DNA of 64,000 nucleotides. Source: Eucommia ulmoides (lineage: Eukaryota; Streptophyta; Magnoliopsida; Garryales; Eucommiaceae). Every line of letters begins with the position of its first letter. Position 1 is the stretch's first letter. The stretch is taken from positions 11,987,616 to 12,051,615 of the forward strand of contig CM028333.1 in the NCBI GenBank assembly GCA_016647705.1, given 5' to 3'. The translations under genes were made by a program, and so were the position numbers. The notes under the pieces are model-generated. The model ran no database searches and was not told the DNA's origin. It saw only the letters and a program-made list of their open reading frames with translations. This document shows positions 42,131 through 53,263 of this stretch, piece after piece.

Positions 42131-42384
42131 CATGGGTATAGTTACAGGTGACGATAGAGTCGACAACTCCCCAATCACCCTCATGCAAATCAGCACCATG
42201 TATATTATTAGGGCTCATCTTTGATATTTCATGTGGTCTGTTCCTGAATAGCTCATGGAACACATCTCCATCCAACTTTATCTCCGTTTTCCCAACCAGT
42301 TTCCTTTTAAGACTCATCTCTCTCTCTCAACACACACGCACACACCCAAAATTTAAAGCAATTTGTGTAAATGAATTAATAAGA

Positions 42385-43266
42385 TGTTGAAATATATGAA
42401 TTTTTATTTTATTTTTAATAAAAGACAAGTGTCAAAAATGATTTCTCTCTATCCCACATTGGTTGGGAGAAGAGGTCATGAGGAGTATAATTAAGGGCAT
42501 GCAGGATACTTGAGGTATGCTCCAAGGGATACCCATATTTTGTGGAGGGGAGAGGAGTTACATCCCTACTTATTTACCACACGCGTGCCGCCGCCGCCTG
42601 CCATGTCGAGCATGCATGTAGTGAGGTGGCACTTATATATTTTTTTTTTTGACAAAAAATATTTAATAAAATATTAATTTTATAAATCAAATCAAATCAG
42701 ATTATTTAATAAAATCTGAACAGTTAAAAAATCCAAATGCAACAGTTATGAACTGTTACCAAGTCTGAACAAGTACAATTGCTTTTAAACCAAATGCAAA
42801 CGTTACAAATTTATTTTTTTCAATTGCTTTGATGTTATGAATCGTTTTCCAACGTTCCAACGTTATGAATCATTTTTTTTTTATCTATAAATACTGAAGT
42901 GTGCATTTGTTTGAAAAAAAAAAAAAACATCACAGTTTGTTTTGGGAGAAAACTTTGTTGTTTCTTTGATTTCAAATCAACTTCGTTTTTCTATTTTTCA
43001 TTCTCGTTTTTCAAGTTTCTGTTTTCGAGCAGTCTGTTCGTTATTAGAACAGTATAGAGGTGTTCGTTTCCAAGTCTTATGCGGTGCAAAGAAGGTCTTA
43101 GACAGAGGAGATTCTGGGTTGTTTTATCCTGGGGATGATGGGGCTTTTACACTACTTGCACGTTCTTGGGCAGAGCCGCGAAACGTCTTAAAGAGAGCGA
43201 TCTAATCCGCGACTCAACCCAAGCAAATTTGGTAATTTTGTTCTTTATTTTAATTGTACAGCAACA
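42385..43266 (+). repeat. Copia 5' LTR (about 882 bp)
   Basis: It starts TGTTGAAATATATG and is collinear with the 3' LTR to 'gcaaca'. Shared blocks include 'tatcccacattggttg', 'ggcacttatatat', 'tatctataaatactgaagtg' (TATA-like, 42882-42901) and 'tttatcctggggatgatggg'. The right end is set by loss of LTR identity; no classic PBS was recognised after it. Confidence 0.75.
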
Positions 43267-43303
43267 ATTTTAAGACGTTCTATTCTGCCTATTATCTTCT
43301 ACG

Positions 43304-44180
43304 ATGTCTACCGATAAACAAGTCACTGTTGATCTCAACAAACCCTTTCGATTCGAAGGGTTTCATTTTAAAAGATGGAGACAGAAAATGTTATTTTTTC
43401 TAAAAAATAGCATATGTTTGTACAACTGAAAAACCTAAATTACCTAAAGATCCTACTGACGCTCAAATTTAGGAAGATAAGACTTGGGATGAAAATGATT
43501 TTCATTGTAAGAATTTCATTCTTAATGGTCTGTCTGATGATCTGTATGATTATTATTGTTCTAACAGAACTGCAAAAGAAATTTGGGATGCTCTTTCGAA
43601 GAAATATAACACTGAGGAGGGTGGAACGAAAAAGTATGTTGTTCGTCGGTATCTGAAATACCAAATGACCGACGACAAATCTGTGAAAACTCAGTCTCAT
43701 GAACTTCAAAAAATCGCTCATGAAATAATTGTTGAAAGTGTGTCCCTTGATGAACAATTTCAAGTTTCTATTTTAATTGACAAATTACCCCATTCTTGGA
43801 AAGATTTTAAGAATACTCTCAGGCACAAAATAAAAGAGTTTTCTTTAGAAAGTTTGATCACACGTCTTCGAATTGAGGAGGAAGCCCGGAAACAAGATCA
43901 GAAAGATGAAGTGCTCGTTGTTTCCAACAACGCTCACAAAAAATCATCTTATGCTGTTCTGAAACCCAAAGGAAAAAATATGAAAAATCAAAATCGCAAC
44001 CACAACAACCAGAACAGAAATGTGCATCAAAATCAGAATAAAAACAAACCTTCTTCAAGAAATAATTCTGAACAGTTTACTTGTTATAACTGTAGGAAGG
44101 CGGCCATTTGGCCCAGAATTGCCGGCAAAGACGTCGTCTTGCTCCACAGGCGAATCTTACCGAGGTCCAACTTATAACTA
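43304..44180 (+). pseudogene. Copia gag with zinc knuckle (frameshifted)
   Basis: From an ATG at 43304 the reading gives STDKQVTVDLNKPFRFEGFH and KRWRQKM, shifts near 43410, and continues with DFHCKNFILNGLSDDLYDYY. After a further shift it runs open from 43665 (MTDDKSVKTQSHELQKIAHE, QVSILIDKLPHSWKDF, ESLITRLRIEEEARKQ). An Asn/Gln-rich basic stretch and the CCHC zinc knuckle (FTCYNC) follow near 44075-44125. The knuckle is broken by a one-base shift, so its His and last Cys lie in another frame. The frame is otherwise that of a copia capsid protein. Confidence 0.85.
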
Positions 44181-44870
44181 TGATTTTTGAAATCAGTATA
44201 GTTGGTGGATCCGAAGGGTGGTGGGTAGACACTAGTACTTCACGTCATGTCTGCTATGATCGTGCCATGTTCAAGTCTTATTATGAAAATGAAGACAAAA
44301 AAGTGTTGTTGCGTGATTCCTACTCCACTAGAGTTTCCGATTGTGGTGAAGTGGAATTAAAGTTTACCTCTGGAAAGACAATCATCCTTAAAGATGTTCT
44401 TCATACTCCAGAGATGAGAAAGAATTTGGTTTCGAGCTATCCTCTTAACAAGGCGGGGTTCACTCAAACTATTGAGGCTGATTTGTACACCTTAACCAAA
44501 AATAATATTTTTGTTGGGAAGGGTTATGCAACTAATGGAATGTTCAAACTGAATGTTCAAGTTAATAAAATTTCTTCTTCTGCTTACATGTTATGTTCTT
44601 TTAATATTTGGCATGCTAGACTTTGTCACGTTAACAAACGCATTATTAAAAATTTAAGCAACTTATAACTAATTCCTAAGCTGTCTTTGAATGATTTTGA
44701 AAAGTGTGAATTTTGCAGTCAAGCTAAGATTACCAAAACCCCTCACAAATCAGTAATTAGAGAATCTGAACCTCTTAATTTGATACATTATGACATTTAC
44801 GAATTTGATAGTGTAGGAATGGTAAATGTTATTTTATTACATTTATAGATGATTGCTCTGATTACACTTT
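44181..44870 (+). pseudogene. Copia protease and integrase N-terminal region
   Basis: Protease is marked by WWVDTSTSRHVC, where the DSG/DTG active site has become DTS. VLHTPEMRKNLVSSYPLNKA and a KGYATNGMFKLN block follow. The integrase zinc finger follows (LWHARLCHVN-like, reading WHARLCHVNKR; then CEFCSQAKITKTPHKS near 44705-44745). Stops at 44666 and beyond break the frame. Confidence 0.85.
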
Positions 44871-45600
44871 TGTTTCTCTCATGAAAAATAAAAGTGAAGC
44901 ATTTGATATGTTCAAATTATTTGTGATTGAGATTGAAAATCAATGCAATAAGAAAATTAAGAGGTTACGTAATAATAGAGGAATCGAATATGATTCTGAT
45001 ATTTTCATTGATTTTTATAATTCTCATGCGATTAGTCATGAAAAAACTGCACCGTATTCTTCTAAAATGAATGGTAAGACTGAAAGGAAAAATAAAACTT
45101 TTACTGAATCTGTAGTTACTATTTTGCTTAACTCCGATGCTGCTTCTCACTGGTGGTGTGAAATTTTATTGATTATTTGCTATGTGCTTAATAGAGTTCC
45201 CAAATCGAAAAGTAAAATTTCTCCTTATGAAGTTTTCAAAAATAAGAAACCAAATTTGTCTTATTTTAAAACTTGGGGTTGTTTGACATAGGTTCGTATT
45301 CCTAATCCAAAAAGAAGAAAACTTGCCAGTAGAGCTTATGAATGTGTTTTTATTGGTTATGCGGTGAATAGCAAAGCTTATAGATTTTATGACTTGAAAG
45401 ATTGGGTTATCATTGAATCAAATGATACTGATTTTTATGAATATAAATTTCCTTTCAAATTGAAGAATAGTGAGGGCTCGATATCTAGTGATAAACCTGT
45501 CATTAGGATTAATGAATCTGATAAGGAATTAGACATTGAACCTAGAAGAAGTAAGCAACCTCGTATTGCTAAAGATTATGGTTCGGATTTCTATGTATAT
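44871..45600 (+). pseudogene. Copia integrase core
   Basis: An open stretch (44881-45291) gives KSEAFDMFKLFVIEIENQC, KKIKRLRNNRGIEYDSDIF (the RSD-G-EY motif with Asp changed), HEKTAPYSSKMNGKTERKNK (with the catalytic Glu), WWCEILLIICYVLNRVPKSK and KNKKPNLSYFKTWGC. After a TAG at 45289 it continues with CVFIGYAVNSKAYRFYDL. This is the usual integrase catalytic core and C-terminal domain with point damage. Confidence 0.85.
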
Positions 45601-46355
45601 AGAGGAGGATTCGTTCACCCTCCAAGAGGCGTTGCCCTCTGTAGATGCCAATTTGTGGCAAGAGGCTATAGATGATGAAATGGACTCTCTCGAGTCGAAT
45701 AGAACTTGGCATTTAGTAAATTTACCTCCTAGTTGTAAAATAATAGGATGTAAATAGATTATTAAGAAGAAATTGAAACCCGCTGAAACTATTGATAAAT
45801 ATAAGGCTCGTCTTGTAGCCAAAGGATTTAGATAAAGAGAAAATGTGGATTTCTTTGATACTTTCTCACCCGTCTGCTTCTATTTGTGTGATTTTATCAC
45901 TTGTTTCTATTCATGATCTAGTTGTGCACCATATGAATGTTAAATTGCTTATTATACGATGAATAGAAGAAGAGATATATATGTACCAACTTGAAGGATT
46001 TGTAATTCCTGGTCAATAAAACAAAATGTACAAATTTGATAAATCTCTTTATGGTTTGGAACAAGCATCTAAGCAATGGCATGAGAAATTTAATAATCTA
46101 GTCATTTCACATGATTTTAAAGTGAATAAAAGTGACAAATGCATCTATTATAAATTTGAAAATGATATTTGCACTATTATATGTCTTTACGTGGATGACT
46201 TGTTGATTTTTTCATGTCGTGAACAAAGTGAAATATATGCTATATGCTAATTTTGACATGAAAGATATTGGTAAAGCAAATGTGATCCTTGGTATTAAAA
46301 TCACTAGGTCTAATGATAATTTAGCCGATCTTTTGACGAAAGAATTAGCTTAAGA
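45601..46355 (+). pseudogene. Copia reverse transcriptase, RNase H deleted
   Basis: RT starts at ALPSVDANLWQEAIDDEMDS and NRTWHLVNLPPSCKIIGCK, then KYKARLVAKGF. After degraded DNA, KFDKSLYGLEQASKQWHEKF and the catalytic CLYVDDLLIF are well preserved (about 46190-46215). The reading then jumps from MKDIGKANVILGIKITRSND directly to NLADLLTKELA, the polyprotein C-terminus. About 300 codons of RT end and RNase H are therefore missing by internal deletion (near 46320). Confidence 0.85.
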
Positions 46356-46964
46356 AAAGGTTTACAAAACCTCGAAAGGAATGAGACTCAAGCCCATAAA
46401 TTGACGAGTCACTTGTGAGGAAAACCCAACCTATATACTGGAGATCCCAAGAAATAGGTTCAAAGGATAATAACAATTCATAAAGTGATATGAGAAGAAT
46501 CATGCTATAATAATAATTTTGAGTTCTATTTCATAAATGTGTTGTTTGAAGCATGATATCCTAAAGCGATAAAAGGATGAGTTTTTTTATTAATGCTTAA
46601 TGAGATCTATACTCTATTTGGAGTAAAGTACCTAGCTACAGGAGTACTCTTGATACACTCACCTATGTGAATGTGGAAATGTGGCCGCTTCCTATGGAAT
46701 TTTGGGCAAATTCTCTAGAGCGTTCACTATACTGGGATACACGTGCATGGCCATAAAGCACGGGCTTTTGAACTATACCCTAATAAAGTTGTGTGTGTGA
46801 TGTTTTTAGAAATAAAGTTCAAAACTACGAGTTACTCTAGTATAATTTAAATCATCTTCTCTATGTAAAGGTTCAAGTCGATAGACACCTTTACTTATAC
46901 ATAATCTTATATTGTTTTATACTGTCCGATGAAAAAATTGTTTTTAAAAAATTCAAATGGGGAT

Positions 46965-47525
46965 TGTTGAAATATATGAATTTTTAATTATTTTTTTAAT
47001 AAAAGACAAGTGTCAAAAATGATCTCTTTCTATTATCTCTATCCCACATTGGTTGAGAGAAGAGGTAATGAGGAGTATAATTAAGGGCATGTGGGATACT
47101 TGGGGTGTGCCCCAAGGGGTACCCATATTTTGTGGAGGAGAGAGAAGTTACATCCCTAATTGTTTACCACACAAGCGCTCCGCCGCCGCCGTTCAGCCGG
47201 CCGTGTCGAGTCGAGTGGAGCGTACGTGTGGTGAGGTGGCACCTATATATTTTTTTTTATAAAAATTATTTAATAAAATATTAATTTTATAAATCAAATC
47301 AAATCAGATTATTTAATAAAATCTGAACAGTTTCAAAAATCCAAATGCAACAATTATGAACTGTTTTCAAGTCTGAACAATTACAATTGCTTTCAAACTA
47401 AATGCAAACGTTACAAATTTATTTATTTTAAATTCTCTAATGTTATGAATCGTTTACCAACGTTCCAACGTTATGAATCATTTTTTTTTATCTATAAATA
47501 CTGAAGTGTGCATTTGTTTGAAAAC

Positions 47526-47561
<36 letters not shown>

Positions 47562-47901
47562 ACAACACAATTTGTTTTGGGAGAAAACTTTGTTGTTTCT
47601 TTGATTTCAAATCAGCTTCGTTTTTCTATTTTTCATTCTCATTTTTCAAGTTTTTGTTTTTGAGCTGTCTGTTCGTTATTAGAACAGTGTGGGGGTGTTC
47701 CTTTCTAGGCCTTTTGTGGTGCAAAGAAGATCCTAGACAAAAGAGATTCTAGGTTGTTTTATCCTGGGGACGACGGGGCTTTTACACTGCTTGCACATTC
47801 TTGGGTAGAGCCGCGAAACTTCTTAAAGAGAGCGACCTAATCCGCGACTCAACCCAAGCAAATTTGGTAATTTTGTTCTTTATTTTAATTGTGAAGCAAC
47901 A
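46965..47901 (+). repeat. Copia 3' LTR (about 937 bp)
   Basis: It is preceded by the purine-rich 'caaatggggat' and starts TGTTGAAATATATG. It is longer than the 5' LTR mainly because of an A run (47530-47561). Substitutions between the two LTRs are scattered through their length, so the insertion is not very recent. Confidence 0.75.
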
Positions 47902-47920
47902 TATTATGGTGAAGGAAATG

Positions 47921-48558
47921 TGATATGGGAAAATTTCCCAGGAGTGAATCATGAAACCGGTATCAAGAAACCAAGTCGGGCCAATAGATAAGACTCGACC
48001 TGATAGGGACGAATCTGCGATCTGTCATCAAATGGACCAACAGCCCTAGTGGCCCAAGATAAGAAATGTCTGGCCTTCTGATGAGGCCCAGTCATTCGTA
48101 CGGGCAGACCTAGTGCCAAATGGGGGTCTGAATATCCAACCCAAAGATGGTAGGTCAACAGTAACCATGACCTCACCTACCCTCCTCACCATGCGTAGAC
48201 GTTATTAACACATCATCCCATAATGAGCATGCAAACGACATTTACGGCAGCTAAGAAAAGAACATGGAGAGGATCATGGCCGGAACGACAACGAGTAGGA
48301 TCAGCACACATATATACAAGAAGAATAGGTATCGAAACTCTACCATCTCAATACTCTTAATATTATATTGGATATCCCTTAAAGCTTGCATTCTCTCTTT
48401 AGAGAAATTTAACCTTATTCTCACGCGGGAAGTGTTTTGGCCGACACCACAACAGTGTCCCCCCATAGAATTAACTGATTTTGCAGTTCAGGTTGCAGGT
48501 TGCGAAGGATTCCGGCACATGAGAGCTTGAAACACGTACCGGGTATGTTTTGGCAACA
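47921..48558 (+). repeat. Gypsy 5' LTR (638 bp)
   Basis: It starts TGATATGGGAAAATTTCCC directly after MLP-homologous DNA and ends TTTTGGCAACA before the PBS. It contains 'cggcacatgagagcttgaaacacg' near its end. Confidence 0.7.
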
Positions 48559-48563
48559 TCATT

Positions 48564-48580
48564 TGGCGCTGTCTGTGGGA
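48564..48580 (+). promoter_or_regulatory. Gypsy primer binding site
   Basis: TGGCGCTGTCTGTGGGA follows the LTR by five bases and matches the Tat-type junction found inverted at 12721-12746. Confidence 0.75.
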
Positions 48581-49497
48581 AAAGAGACAAAAAGAAGTTC
48601 GTCGACAAGATAAGACAGTTGCAAGTAGGAGCAATAGATCTAAGTAGGGGAGAGGAGATCCCACTCTCCATGGACAAAAGAACATACAGGAAGGCTTCAA
48701 GCGTAGTTCGTGTCACTACTCCCTTTGACGTACAAAACAATAGCCCCAACGACGTTCCTAGAGTCGATTCTAAAACAAATACGATTTACCTCCTCACTAT
48801 AAAAAATAGACCGAGGACAAAAGATAAAGGACCATAAGGCCAAACCGGAGCTAGATAGCAGAGGAACGATGGCATTAGCAAGAGAAACCAAACCAGCGTT
48901 AACATTCGACAACGGGATAGCACAAGTGTATTTCGCCCCCACGATGACGCGTTAGTCACAACGCTCTTGATCTCCAACTTTGAGGTATGAAGGATTTTGG
49001 TTGATATGGGCAGTTCAATTAACATCATTTTCATTAAAATGCTCAGCCAAATGGGTGTTCCCAATTCGGGCATTCAGCCAATCTAAATGCTAGTAATGGG
49101 ATTCAATAGAGACCTGAGCTCTCCAACATGAAAGATCATATTGCCCATCACAATCAACAAACATGGAGATGGATTAGCCAGGGCTATGGAGTTCACCGTA
49201 ATAGACTCAACGACCCCATACAATGTTATTGTGGGACGTCTCTGACTCTATGTAAAGGAAGAGGGCTACCCAACAACCACAAGAGTAGAGACCTATCTGG
49301 GCTCAGATTGATAGCTCAACTCGACAGCGAGGGTATGTTGCAGATCATATCAACAACCCAGTTTAACGACAGAGCAGGTCTCAGACCAAAGATCCAGCTC
49401 AAAAACGAAAGTCCACTGGAGTTCAAATCGCCAGCACGGCTCAGGAGCGGAGGAATAGTAGACCTCAAGTCAACAGCCTAGCCTAGAAGGGGGCTTA
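48581..49497 (+). pseudogene. Gypsy leader, gag remnant and protease
   Basis: Short frames at 48590-48837 are gag leader remnants; most of gag is deleted. From 48945 a broken reading gives LVTTLLISNFEV, then ILVDMGSSINIIF (retropepsin active site with D-M-G for D-T/S-G) and KMLSQMG. FTVIDSTTPYNVIVGRL follows near 49190-49245, the conserved segment downstream. Pol linker sequence continues to the CACTA insertion at 49498. Several stops are in frame. Confidence 0.7.
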
Positions 49498-49929
49498 CAC
49501 TACTAGAAAATACATTTTTTTTTTATCATGCTTAGTAAATATAATTCATCTCATTTTTTGAATAAACTGTGATTATAACAATATGAATGAGATATAATCT
49601 CGCGTAAAATTTATTATATGATAAAAAGTATTTTTTATCTTTCTATTTTAATAAATTGTGATAATAGGTTGTAGTTTTTATCACACTTATTATTTACAAC
49701 TGTGATTAATTTGTCATTAAAAAAGACGTTGAACTTAAAACAAAAGGAAACAAAAGATGTTGCACTTGACCCAAAAAAAACGCGTTGGAAATTTCATCTT
49801 CCCACTCCCCGTCCAAATCATCTTCTTGTCTTATTTTTTTGGGTCAAGCTCTTCTTGCTTCATTTCTTCCATTAAGAGTCTCTCTCTCTAAAAAAACCCT
49901 AGACAACGAAGGATCCGCCGCCTCCCCTG

Positions 49930-50264
49930 CCTACTAATCATCTCTCATCTCATTCTCACTCTCACTCCCAATTCCCACAAGATCTCACTCTCACTCTATC
50001 TCGCTCTCGCTTCTTCTCATTCTCTTCTGACCTGTTGCGAAGACGACGGCCCTCGCCGCCGATATCACCACAAATCTCAGATCTGAGATTTATCCATCGC
50101 CATCGTCATCACCATATCAAAGCCTTTAGCTTTCATCGCCATCGTCATCTTCAGCCCTCATCATCACCAGCCAAATATGTCGTCATCGTCATTCCAATCG
50201 CTAGCGCATCGCCGACAAAGATACCCCTCTTCGTCTGCGATATTCGATTTCCATCAGAATCAGG
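49930..50264 (+). other. Leader-like first exon of CACTA 2
   Basis: CT-rich start, then 'cgaagacgacggccctcgcc' and 'gatacccctcttcgtctgcg', ending 'catcagaatcag|gtaagaata'. It is collinear with the minus strand of 36598-36960. A 94-codon reading starting at 50035 is His/Arg/Ser-rich and not recognised, and is probably untranslated. Confidence 0.6.
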
Positions 50265-51587
50265 TAAGAATACATTATTCTTCTCTTCCTCTTCTTACTC
50301 TTCGCATATCCAAATCTAGATTATGTGGCCTGAATATCTAATTTTTTCAATTTCAAATGGTTAGAACTCGATTATTATGTATTTCAGGTTCGCAAATTTG
50401 TTAAGTAATTTACACCATCGCTGTCACACATCACTACAGGTTCTATTTTCATTTTTTGTCGCCTGAATATTAATATTTCATTGACTAATATCCTGTTTGT
50501 TTGGTTAGTGTTTGGTATTATGGAATTGTAGTCAGGGAAACGAAATTTCTGGAACACACTCAGAGATTTTTAAGAACTGGGAATGAATTATTCTTGTTTG
50601 TTAGGATTTTCTATTGTTGTTCATAGTTGTCATTCCTGCAATAACTCTTCAATTTAGCAAGATCTTTTTTATTTATTTATTTATTTAGTTCTTAAACATG
50701 TCTTCGATTTAAGGTAAGTATTAAAGATTTCGCAATTCATCTATGTATAATTTAGGGTTTATGTATCGTCTTTCCACATAGATAAAAGTTCGTTAGCCCC
50801 TCTACCACTGCCACAACAACCAAGGTTGATTTGCTCAAATCTAGCTTCGATTTAGCTAGATCTATGTACATTTTGGCCAACTCTATTTCTAAGTTGCTTT
50901 TAATTTTTGTTTTATCACTAGAAATCTCATACCATGTGTGTAGCTATACTGCCAACACCAAGAAACCATTGTCAACACTGATTTGGCTGTCAACCTTGAT
51001 TTAGCTGGATCTTGATTTGTTGATATCTTTTTGTGTCTATTGCGAATCTACAAATGTCCGATTTTGTTTTAAAAATAGATTACGGTTTAACATGAATTCA
51101 TGTTTTGATGAATGCATGATTATGTTTCCAGATTTCTGTATTATTTTGGCCAGTTTTTGTTATGGTCCCTGTTGTTGAAGCAAGTTAATATAAGCCCGAA
51201 GGAGAAAATAGTGTAAGTAATGAGAAAGAGTCGTCTACTTTGGAAGATCTCGGTACTAAATCCTTACCGTTTGCAATTCGATCATTATATACTATATGCA
51301 GTATTTGATTCACCATTCGTGGTTGAATTGATGGTACGAGTTCACAAATTTTTTATGTCCATGTTTGTTGTTTGCTACAGATTTTTCCATGTCCATGTTT
51401 GTTACTTCCTTTTTATGTGGTACAAAATTGAGTGGATGCTATAGCTCTTAGATTCATTGAAGAATTTCATGTATTTTGTTTTATACATATCTTTTTTTCC
51501 TTTATTTGTATAAATTATGGGTTATCAATTAGTTCTTATTATCGATCTCGTAGTCTTTAATTATGAGGTTCATATTTTTTTTTTTAG
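50265..51587 (+). other. CACTA 2 interior, intron-like
   Basis: AT-rich with many T-rich acceptor-like sites. A possible exon at about 51127-51210 ('ttatgtttccag' acceptor) encodes nothing I recognise. Confidence 0.4.
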
Positions 51588-51718
51588 CTACTGGTTCAAA
51601 TTGTATATCTTATGGAGTTTTTTGTGAAGGAAATGATTATGAGCTTGAAAAGAAGAAAGGGTTGTCAATGAAAGTTCTTTCTTGGGAGTCCAGAGTTTTT
51701 CTTTATCACAGTTTCTTG
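51588..51718 (+). pseudogene. Captured exon resembling prolyl 4-hydroxylase
   Basis: A T-rich acceptor ('tttttttttttag') leads into an open 131-base exon: GSNCISYGVFCEGNDYELEK, then GLSMKVLSWESRVFLYHSFL, then a GTAAGC donor. The last part resembles the plant prolyl 4-hydroxylase motif WVEVLSWEPRAFVYHNFL, which precedes the catalytic double-stranded beta-helix. P4H enzymes hydroxylate prolines of cell-wall glycoproteins in the ER and Golgi. The iron-binding residues are not present here. The family match rests on about 18 residues and remembered motifs. Confidence 0.5.
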
Positions 51719-53263
51719 GTAAGCTGCTACTCGTTTTTTTGTGATTATGAATTCAAATTTCATAGCTGAATTTATGTGCTTCCAAACAATGCCTTATTGT
51801 TCGGTATTGAAATTTTCACATTGATCATTTTCTTACAGCAGGGGTTGATCATTGTTCTTATTGCAATACACTGATCATTATTCTTATTGCCTTACATTGA
51901 TCATAGTTCATTGTTCTTACTGATTTACAAGTTACAAATCCCGGAAGGGATATTTTTTCTCATTTCCACACGTTATAGTTCATTTCAATATCCCTTCAGA
52001 TATTTTACTGAAGTTATGCCTATAATCGATTCTTTCGAACCTATATCCAAAGTCATTATGATGCTTATCTATGGGATAAGAACTGCTAGAATGAATCACA
52101 GAACAAGAAAGAAAGACAATGTATTTTTGTTTCTTTATTTTCGTGGGTTTTTTTTTTTTAATTCTTCTTAATGGATTTCATCTGTTATAATTAATATAGC
52201 AATTTATTTTTTCTCCATTTTTTTTATAAATGGTAAGGGTATTTAATTCCAACTCAACTGCAGTTTATCTTGGTAAGTTCATGAACACCGTCGGCATTAT
52301 CATAATTTATACATTTAGTGTTTTTTATCCCAAATTTCTGTGTGTTGTTCCAGGAATTCTGTGTTTGATTCTAGTATATTGTACATGCGTGTGTGTGTAT
52401 TTACATGCATTTATACAGTTATATTTGCGGCGTCGACGGTCTTAGCATCCACACATTTTTGGGGTTGTCGGCTTTTAAATTATTTGTAGCATTGGCGGTG
52501 ATGTTGTAATTGGCAAAATGTGTTGTGTATTTTGAAATTAATATTATGTATTTGTGTACAAGGCGATTTTGGGTAGTGTTTGTAGGGCAATTTTGGGGAA
52601 TGTAAGTGACTACTTTGATCAATATTCATTATTTTGGTTGCCGGTACAGTTTAATAAGTTTTTTATTGTTTTATTTATTCTTTTGAATTAATTTGCATTA
52701 TTATTTCTTTTGTAGTTTTAACTCTAGATTATCCAATTTCCCTTGATGAAGTTGATGAAAAAGAAAATAGAGAATGAAGTTCATGATGTGGGTAATGATG
52801 TTTTATTTGTGATTGGATTACCATTTTTAGACATTTGTAGATGATACAAAATTCGAGCCTATCATTATTGTATTGAAAACAATGTTACTAGTGTTGATGT
52901 AAAATTCTAAGTCATCAATATTTTACTTGTTTTAGAAATATAAAATTCATTTTTAGCTAATTTTTTATAGTATTTTATTTTTTTTGTATAATAGCGTTGT
53001 AATTTTTTTTAATATAGATATGAGGAACTATCACGATTTTAACTGTAATAAAAGGTCTACTATCTCAGTTTTAACTGTGATAAAAAAGTCTTTTTTTTAT
53101 CTCAGTGTTTAACAGTAATAAAAAGTTTTTTTTTTATCTAGATTTTTAACCGTGATAAAGTGCCTTTTTATCTCGGTTTTTAACCATGATAAAAAGCTCA
53201 CTTTTAATCACACTGCATATTCTCACGGTTTGGTTTGTGACAAAAGACCATGATAAAAATGTT
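51719..53263 (+). other. CACTA 2 interior, right part
   Basis: It includes a short internal repeat ('ttgatcattgttcttattgc' and variants, 51843-51925), an unrecognised open segment (51930-52171) and the block shared with CACTA 1 (52740-52870). The subterminal repeats (53030-53260) follow. Confidence 0.5.

Larger units (their letters stand above)
39562..42317 (-). pseudogene. MLP-C: MLP-like gene with damaged splice acceptor and separated promoter
   Basis: Exon 1 (42317-42131) encodes MSLKRKLVGKTEIKLDGDVF, HEISKMSPNNI and GADLHEGDWG, and ends in a good ATG|GTAACT donor. Exon 2 (39854-39562) encodes KEIIEAIDEKKSVTFKVIEG, DLMEEFK and VETHHFNQS. Both frames are open (160 codons joined). However, the acceptor reads AATCG|ATGG instead of AATAG. 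The nearest upstream AG (21 bases earlier) would add an immediate in-frame TGA. A copia LTR is inserted 68 bases before the start codon, exactly where MLP-A has its TATA box. It is probably a recent pseudogene, unless a noncanonical acceptor and the LTR promoter rescue it. Confidence 0.8.
42385..47901 (+). mobile_element. Ty1/copia retrotransposon (5.5 kb) in the MLP-C promoter
   Basis: Two LTRs (42385-43266 and 46965-47901) flank gag, protease, integrase and RT sequence in the copia order. RNase H is almost entirely deleted. Alignment with MLP-A upstream DNA gives the insertion site: MLP-C flank 'tttgtgtaaatgaattaa' is on the left and 'atggtgaaggaaatg' on the right, while MLP-A has 'tttgtgtaaaagaagatggtgaaggaaatg' uninterrupted. 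The 5-bp flanks (TAAGA and TATTA) match only partly. Frameshifts and stops make it non-autonomous. Confidence 0.85.

Noticed and set aside
47053-47262. 69-codon frame in the copia 3' LTR
   Set aside because: It is LTR sequence; the 5' LTR counterpart is broken by substitutions, so there is no conserved frame.
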